Positions 60,351-64,000 of a DNA stretch of 64,000 nt are shown one piece after another. Source of the DNA: Prauserella halophila (GTDB lineage: Bacteria > Actinomycetota > Actinomycetes > Mycobacteriales > Pseudonocardiaceae). The stretch lies in assembly GCF_024171895.1 (NCBI RefSeq), contig NZ_JAMTCQ010000012.1, forward strand, positions 58,283 to 122,282, read 5' to 3'. Below the pieces are notes generated by a model. That model was given only the letters and a program-made list of their open reading frames with translations, searched no databases and was not told the origin of the DNA. Numbering within the stretch: position 1 is the first letter of the stretch; every line of letters begins with the position of its first letter. Both the position numbers and the translations under genes were made by a program.

Positions 60351-62063
60351 GTGGCGGAAACGTCAGAAGCTGAGGCCGCGCCATCCACATCGCCGAAGGA
60401 CACATCGTCTGGTCACATGGGGATCGCGCCGAGGGTTTTCTGGCCCTCTGTGATCATCGTGCTGGCCTTCGTCCTGCTCTCCGTGATCTTCCCCGACACC
60501 GTCGCGGAGATCGTCGGAAACGTCCAGGACGTGGTGATCGGCACGTTCAGTTGGTATTACCTGCTGCTCGTGTCCGTATTCGTGGTCTTCGCGATCTGGA
60601 TCGGTGTCAGCCACTTCGGTGACATCAAGCTCGGACCCGACGACGAGGGGCCGGAGTTCGGCCTCGGTTCGTGGTTCGCGATGCTGTTCGCGGCCGGCAT
60701 GGGTATCGGTCTGGTGTTCTGGGGGGTGGCTGAGCCACTCAACCACTTCGCCGGTATCCCGAACCGGGCTACCGGGATCGAGGAGGGCACCGAAGCAGGT
60801 GCCCACGAGTCGATCCTGCAGACGATCTTGCACTGGGGTCTGCATCCGTGGGCGATCTACGTCGTGGTCGGTGTGGCCATCGCGTATGCCATCCACCGCA
60901 AGAAGCGTCCGGTGTCGATCCGGTGGGCGCTCGAGGGCGTGCTCGGTAAGAAGGTCAACAGCTGGATCGGTGACGTCATCGACGTCGCCGCGATCTGCGG
61001 CACCCTGTTCGGTGTCGCGACGTCGTTGGGTCTCGGCGTCATGCAGGTCGCAGCCGGGTTGAGCTTCATCGACGTCATCGAGGAGCCGAACAACCTGACC
61101 TACGTGGTCCTCATCGGTGCGATCACGACGGCCGCGGTGATCTCCGTGGTCACGGGTCTGAAGAAGGGCATCAAGTACATCTCGAACATCAACCTCGGCC
61201 TCGCGGCCGGGTTGCTGCTCTTCGTGCTGATCGCCGGTCCGACCCTGTTCATCTTCCGTGACGTGGTCCAGTCGTTCGGCGACTACCTGCAGAACATCCT
61301 GCAGATGAGCGTCAACACCACGGCCTACTCGGGCGAGAACGGCACCGAGTGGCAGGGCTGGTGGACCACGTACTACTGGGCCTGGTGGATCTCGTGGGCG
61401 CCCTTCGTGGGTGTGTTCATCGCGCGGATCTCGCGTGGCCGCACGGTGCGCCAGTTCGTCGCCGGTGTGCTGCTCGTCCCGACCGTGGTCGCGATCATCT
61501 GGTTCTGCGTCATGGGCGGCACCGCGCTCTACCGTGAGCTGTGGGGCCAGGGTGGCCTGATCGGCGTCGACGACGCAGGCGCAGCGACGGTCGACACGAA
61601 CACGTCGCTGTTCGCCCTGCTCGACGCTCTGCCCGGCGGGTCGGTGGTCATCGTCGGCGCGATCATCCTGATCGTGCTGTTCTTCGTGACCTCGTCCGAC
61701 TCCGGTTCGCTGGTGGTCGACATGCTGTCCTCGGGCGGCGACCCGAACCCGCCGGTGTGGAGCCGGGTGTTCTGGGGTGTCGCCGAGGGTGCGGTGGCCG
61801 TCGCGCTGCTGTTGCCGGGTGAAGGCGGTGCGCTCGACACACTGAAGCTGGTCGCGATCCTCATCGCGTTGCCGTTCAGTGTCGTGATGATCGGTATGTG
61901 TGTATCGATCTGGCGCGAGTTCAGCGCGGAACGCAGAGCGGCGCTACGCGCACAACGGCGCATGCAACGCGACGAGCTCGCCGATCACGTGACGAGCAAC
62001 CTCGTGGATGCCGGCATTGTCGAGGACCCGGAGAACGGGGACAGCGGCAACACCAAGGCGTAA
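60351..62063 (+). CDS. BCCT-family betaine/choline transporter, second copy
   Basis: The 570-residue protein shares the fold of the 53045 gene: GMGIGLVFWGVAEPLNHF, RKKRPVSIRWALEGVLGKKV and YYWAWWISWAPFVGVFIARI. It has a shorter acidic N-terminus and a charged C-terminal helix (REFSAERRAALRAQRRMQR) like those that sense osmotic stress. GTG 60351 follows AAGGAGG with good spacing. A strong terminator follows the stop. Confidence 0.93.
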   Translation: MAETSEAEAAPSTSPKDTSSGHMGIAPRVFWPSVIIVLAFVLLSVIFPDTVAEIVGNVQDVVIGTFSWYYLLLVSVFVVFAIWIGVSHFGDIKLGPDDEGPEFGLGSWFAMLFAAGMGIGLVFWGVAEPLNHFAGIPNRATGIEEGTEAGAHESILQTILHWGLHPWAIYVVVGVAIAYAIHRKKRPVSIRWALEGVLGKKVNSWIGDVIDVAAICGTLFGVATSLGLGVMQVAAGLSFIDVIEEPNNLTYVVLIGAITTAAVISVVTGLKKGIKYISNINLGLAAGLLLFVLIAGPTLFIFRDVVQSFGDYLQNILQMSVNTTAYSGENGTEWQGWWTTYYWAWWISWAPFVGVFIARISRGRTVRQFVAGVLLVPTVVAIIWFCVMGGTALYRELWGQGGLIGVDDAGAATVDTNTSLFALLDALPGGSVVIVGAIILIVLFFVTSSDSGSLVVDMLSSGGDPNPPVWSRVFWGVAEGAVAVALLLPGEGGALDTLKLVAILIALPFSVVMIGMCVSIWREFSAERRAALRAQRRMQRDELADHVTSNLVDAGIVEDPENGDSGNTKA

Positions 62064-62097
62064 CGCCTGCCGGTAGCGCACGACGCGCGAAACCAAC

Positions 62098-62138
62098 GGC
62101 GCCCCCGGGAGTCATCGTGCTCCCGGGGGCGCCGTTTT
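62098..62138 (+). terminator. Rho-independent terminator after BCCT gene
   Basis: GGCGCCCCCGGGAG (62098-62111) pairs perfectly with CTCCCGGGGGCGCC (62120-62133), followed by GTTTT. Confidence 0.92.
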
Positions 62139-62181
62139 CGTGCCGAGGTACGCGTGTTTCGTGCCGGGGTCCGCGTGTCGT

Positions 62182-63051
62182 TCAGCTCTGCGGGCCGAAA
62201 GGGCAGCCGATGAGCCTGCGCAGGGCGAGTCCGAGCTGCTGGCGGCAGTCGACGGGTTCGCCGAAGGCGAGGCGCACGTCGTGGTCGGCGGTGGTGCCGT
62301 CGGCGGCGGTGTCGTCGGTGGGTGTGCGGAACGGGTCCGCGTCTCCGAGGTCGCCGGGGTGTTCGACGCGCAGGCGCAGGCCGTAGCGGTCGATGCCGAG
62401 CGGGCGGATACGGCCGCCGCGGAGTTCGTCGGGCAGGTGCCGGGCGAGTGCGGTGACGACCTCGGGGTGGGCGTGTTCGAGGTGCCGCAGCCACGCGGTC
62501 TCCTGTCGGCAGAACGGGTCGGGACTGGCCGAGCCGAACGTCTGAGCGGTCAGCGAGTGCGTGCCTTCGGGGTCGGCGAGCACGAACGAGGCGGGTACGA
62601 GATCGAGCATCGTCAGTCCGTGCCCGAGGTCGAGCAGACTCGGTTCGGCGCGCTGCTCGGCGATCGTGGCGGCGCGGGTCCGGGCGGTGCGCGGGTCGAG
62701 CCCGCGGAGCCAGCCGGTGAGCCACAACAGGCCGCGTACGGGACTGCGCAGGGAGACGGGCGCCTCGTCGGTGATCTCGAGCGTGACGGCGAGCTCACCC
62801 TGCGGCGTGGCGGCGCCGGTGGTGTCGGCCGGGTCGCCGACGGCGAGCACGAGCGGGTCGTCGTCGGGGAGCAGAATGCTGGCGCGGCCGCCTGCGTGCA
62901 CGTGGTGCAGGACGGGCTCGGTGTGCGGGCCGGACGCGGGTTCGCGGGCGACGGCAGGCATCAACACGGCGGGTCCGCCGCGGGCGGCGATGCTCTTGGC
63001 GCGCTGCGCGGGACACGGGGTCCGGGGTGCTTGCGGACGGGTACGGGTCAC
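62182..63051 (-). CDS. DUF2470-containing protein under iron control
   Basis: The 289-residue protein has a C-terminal DUF2470 domain (CRQETAWLRHLEHAHPEVVT, ALARHLPDELRGG, PLGIDRYGLRLRVEH) and an N-terminal flavin-binding split-barrel-like part (ASILLPDDDPLVLAVGD). Proteins of this make-up are linked to haem or iron handling. A DtxR/IdeR-type box at 63064-63084 lies right upstream, so it is probably repressed in iron-rich cells. Confidence 0.75.
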   Translation of the reverse strand: MTRTRPQAPRTPCPAQRAKSIAARGGPAVLMPAVAREPASGPHTEPVLHHVHAGGRASILLPDDDPLVLAVGDPADTTGAATPQGELAVTLEITDEAPVSLRSPVRGLLWLTGWLRGLDPRTARTRAATIAEQRAEPSLLDLGHGLTMLDLVPASFVLADPEGTHSLTAQTFGSASPDPFCRQETAWLRHLEHAHPEVVTALARHLPDELRGGRIRPLGIDRYGLRLRVEHPGDLGDADPFRTPTDDTAADGTTADHDVRLAFGEPVDCRQQLGLALRRLIGCPFGPQS

Positions 63052-63063
63052 CGGTCACCTCCA

Positions 63064-63084
63064 ACTAAGGTGAGGCTAACCTAT
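63064..63084. promoter_or_regulatory. DtxR/IdeR-type iron box
   Basis: AACTAAGGTGAGGCTAACCT plus AT closely follows the IdeR consensus TTAGGTTAGGCTAACCTAA. It lies 13 bp upstream of the DUF2470 start. Confidence 0.85.
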
Positions 63085-63219
63085 TTCCGCGATGAGGGGA
63101 ATGCGCGATGAGGGAAATTCCCGAGCGGTCCTGGTGAGGCGGGGCGCGGCGGTGCCGGCCACCGGTCTGTCGGCATCCCGATATTCAGTCCGGAAGCGGG
63201 CGCTATTAGCGTGTGAAGG

Positions 63220-64000
63220 GTGTCAAGCGCTGTGGAACTCACGCCCCCCGGCCCTCGCGGAGTCCCTCCGCTGTTCGCTCGACTCGTTGACGACTCGGTG
63301 CTCTTTCCGCCCAGTGAGGCGGCGATGCCGGAGGCCCTGAAGGGTCACTTCGCTTCTCGTGGCGGAGACAGGTCGGGTGTGCTGGGCGTTTTCCTGTGCC
63401 AGGCGTCGCGCCTGCCCGAGTTGATCACGGAGCTCATCAAGATCAAGCCCGCCGAGCCGCTCCCGCTGTCGCTGATCATCGACACGGGTCTCGGCGGGGT
63501 GCCGAAGGCGATTTCGATCGTCGAGTCCCGGAGCGAGCTGCTGGCGCTGAAGATGGTCGAGATGCCCGCGCCGTCGGACGTCGACGAGGTGTGGCTCGAG
63601 CGGGTCTCGGAGTTCGTTCCCGAGGACGTCGTGCGCGTGGTGGAACCGCGGCGCGGCGTCGGCTGGCTCGACGGTGTGCAGAAGGTCGTCGAGCACGGCA
63701 GCAGGCCGAAGATCCGCTGTGGGGGTCAGTCGCCGGAGAACTTCCCCGGTCTCGACGAAGTGGCCGACTTCCTGTCGGTGGTCGCGAGTTCGACGGGTGC
63801 GACGTTCAAGGCGACGAACAGCCTGCATCGCGCGGTGCGTCACACCGCCGACGACGGTATCGAGCACCACGGTTTCCTGAACCTGCTCGTGGCGACGGCG
63901 CGCTGCCTGTCCGGTGGGGATGTGCGCGGGGCGCTGGCGAGTACGGACGGCGCTGCCTTGGCTGCGGAGGCCCGCGGTTTGTCCGACGAGGCAGCGGCGG
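63220..64000 (+). CDS. Hypothetical protein, cut by the window end
   Basis: An open frame runs from GTG 63220 (or GTG 63232) off the right edge, at least 260 residues. It reads VPPLFARLVDDSVLFPPSEA, VLGVFLCQASRLPELITELI, IKIRC-free segments such as LSLIIDTGLGGVPKAISIVE, and HRAVRHTADDGIEHHGFLNL. High third-position GC and a lack of stops support coding. I do not recognise a family. Confidence 0.8.
   Translation, partial: MSSAVELTPPGPRGVPPLFARLVDDSVLFPPSEAAMPEALKGHFASRGGDRSGVLGVFLCQASRLPELITELIKIKPAEPLPLSLIIDTGLGGVPKAISIVESRSELLALKMVEMPAPSDVDEVWLERVSEFVPEDVVRVVEPRRGVGWLDGVQKVVEHGSRPKIRCGGQSPENFPGLDEVADFLSVVASSTGATFKATNSLHRAVRHTADDGIEHHGFLNLLVATARCLSGGDVRGALASTDGAALAAEARGLSDEAAA

Overview
The window is about 70% GC, with GTG starts, short ATGA/GTGA gene overlaps and few tRNAs. 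Gene families such as DUF5753 regulators, DddA-like deaminases with Imm1 partners, DtxR/IdeR boxes and an ECF sigma fused to a zinc finger point to an actinomycete of the Pseudonocardiaceae (Saccharomonospora, Prauserella or Amycolatopsis type). That placement is inference from gene content; no rRNA is present.

Region 1 (1-14050) is accessory DNA. Two CRISPR arrays with type I-E-like repeats flank a four-gene operon: csb1 (Cas7), csb2 (Cas5-Cas6), cas3 (helicase then HD) and a CasE/Cas6e-like nuclease. The first three are the type I-G (formerly I-U) signature genes; the fourth gene and the repeats look like I-E. No large subunit and no cas1/cas2 lie in the window. The array before csb1 decays towards the gene, and one spacer-like segment there nearly repeats the csb1 leader. 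Then come a deaminase toxin/Imm1 cassette with a frameshifted toxin, an XRE-TPR regulator with a cyclo-ligase-like protein and a Nudix hydrolase, and a second Imm1 gene behind a broken toxin.

Region 2 (14060-31100) is metabolic: a xylose cluster (ROK repressor, sugar porter, xylA, xylB) with a clear operator; a PucR regulator divergent from a D-amino acid dehydrogenase; a TetR-controlled drug exporter; a CstR-type persulfide-response operon (persulfide dioxygenase-rhodanese, rhodanese, TauE exporter) with two matching operators; and several small enzymes.

Region 3 (31500-46000) holds an ABC-F/TetR pair, tRNA-Gly(GCC), an ECF sigma factor fused to its own zinc-finger and membrane parts, an Fpg/Nei glycosylase, and a LytS/LytTR two-component pair interrupted by an S49 peptidase and followed by a sodium:solute symporter.

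Region 4 (45940-50430) is a second accessory patch: two Scr1-like XRE/DUF5753 regulators, a truncated DUF6879 gene, and two more deaminase/Imm1 loci. One toxin is deleted and the other has lost a zinc ligand. Across the window all four deaminase toxins appear damaged while all four Imm1 genes are open.

Region 5 (50470-64000) carries a cytochrome P450, two BCCT osmolyte transporters, a ferritin under three IdeR-type boxes, arginine deiminase, a decayed MmyB regulator/SDR pair, a CPBP protease, an iron-regulated DUF2470 protein and one gene cut by the window end.
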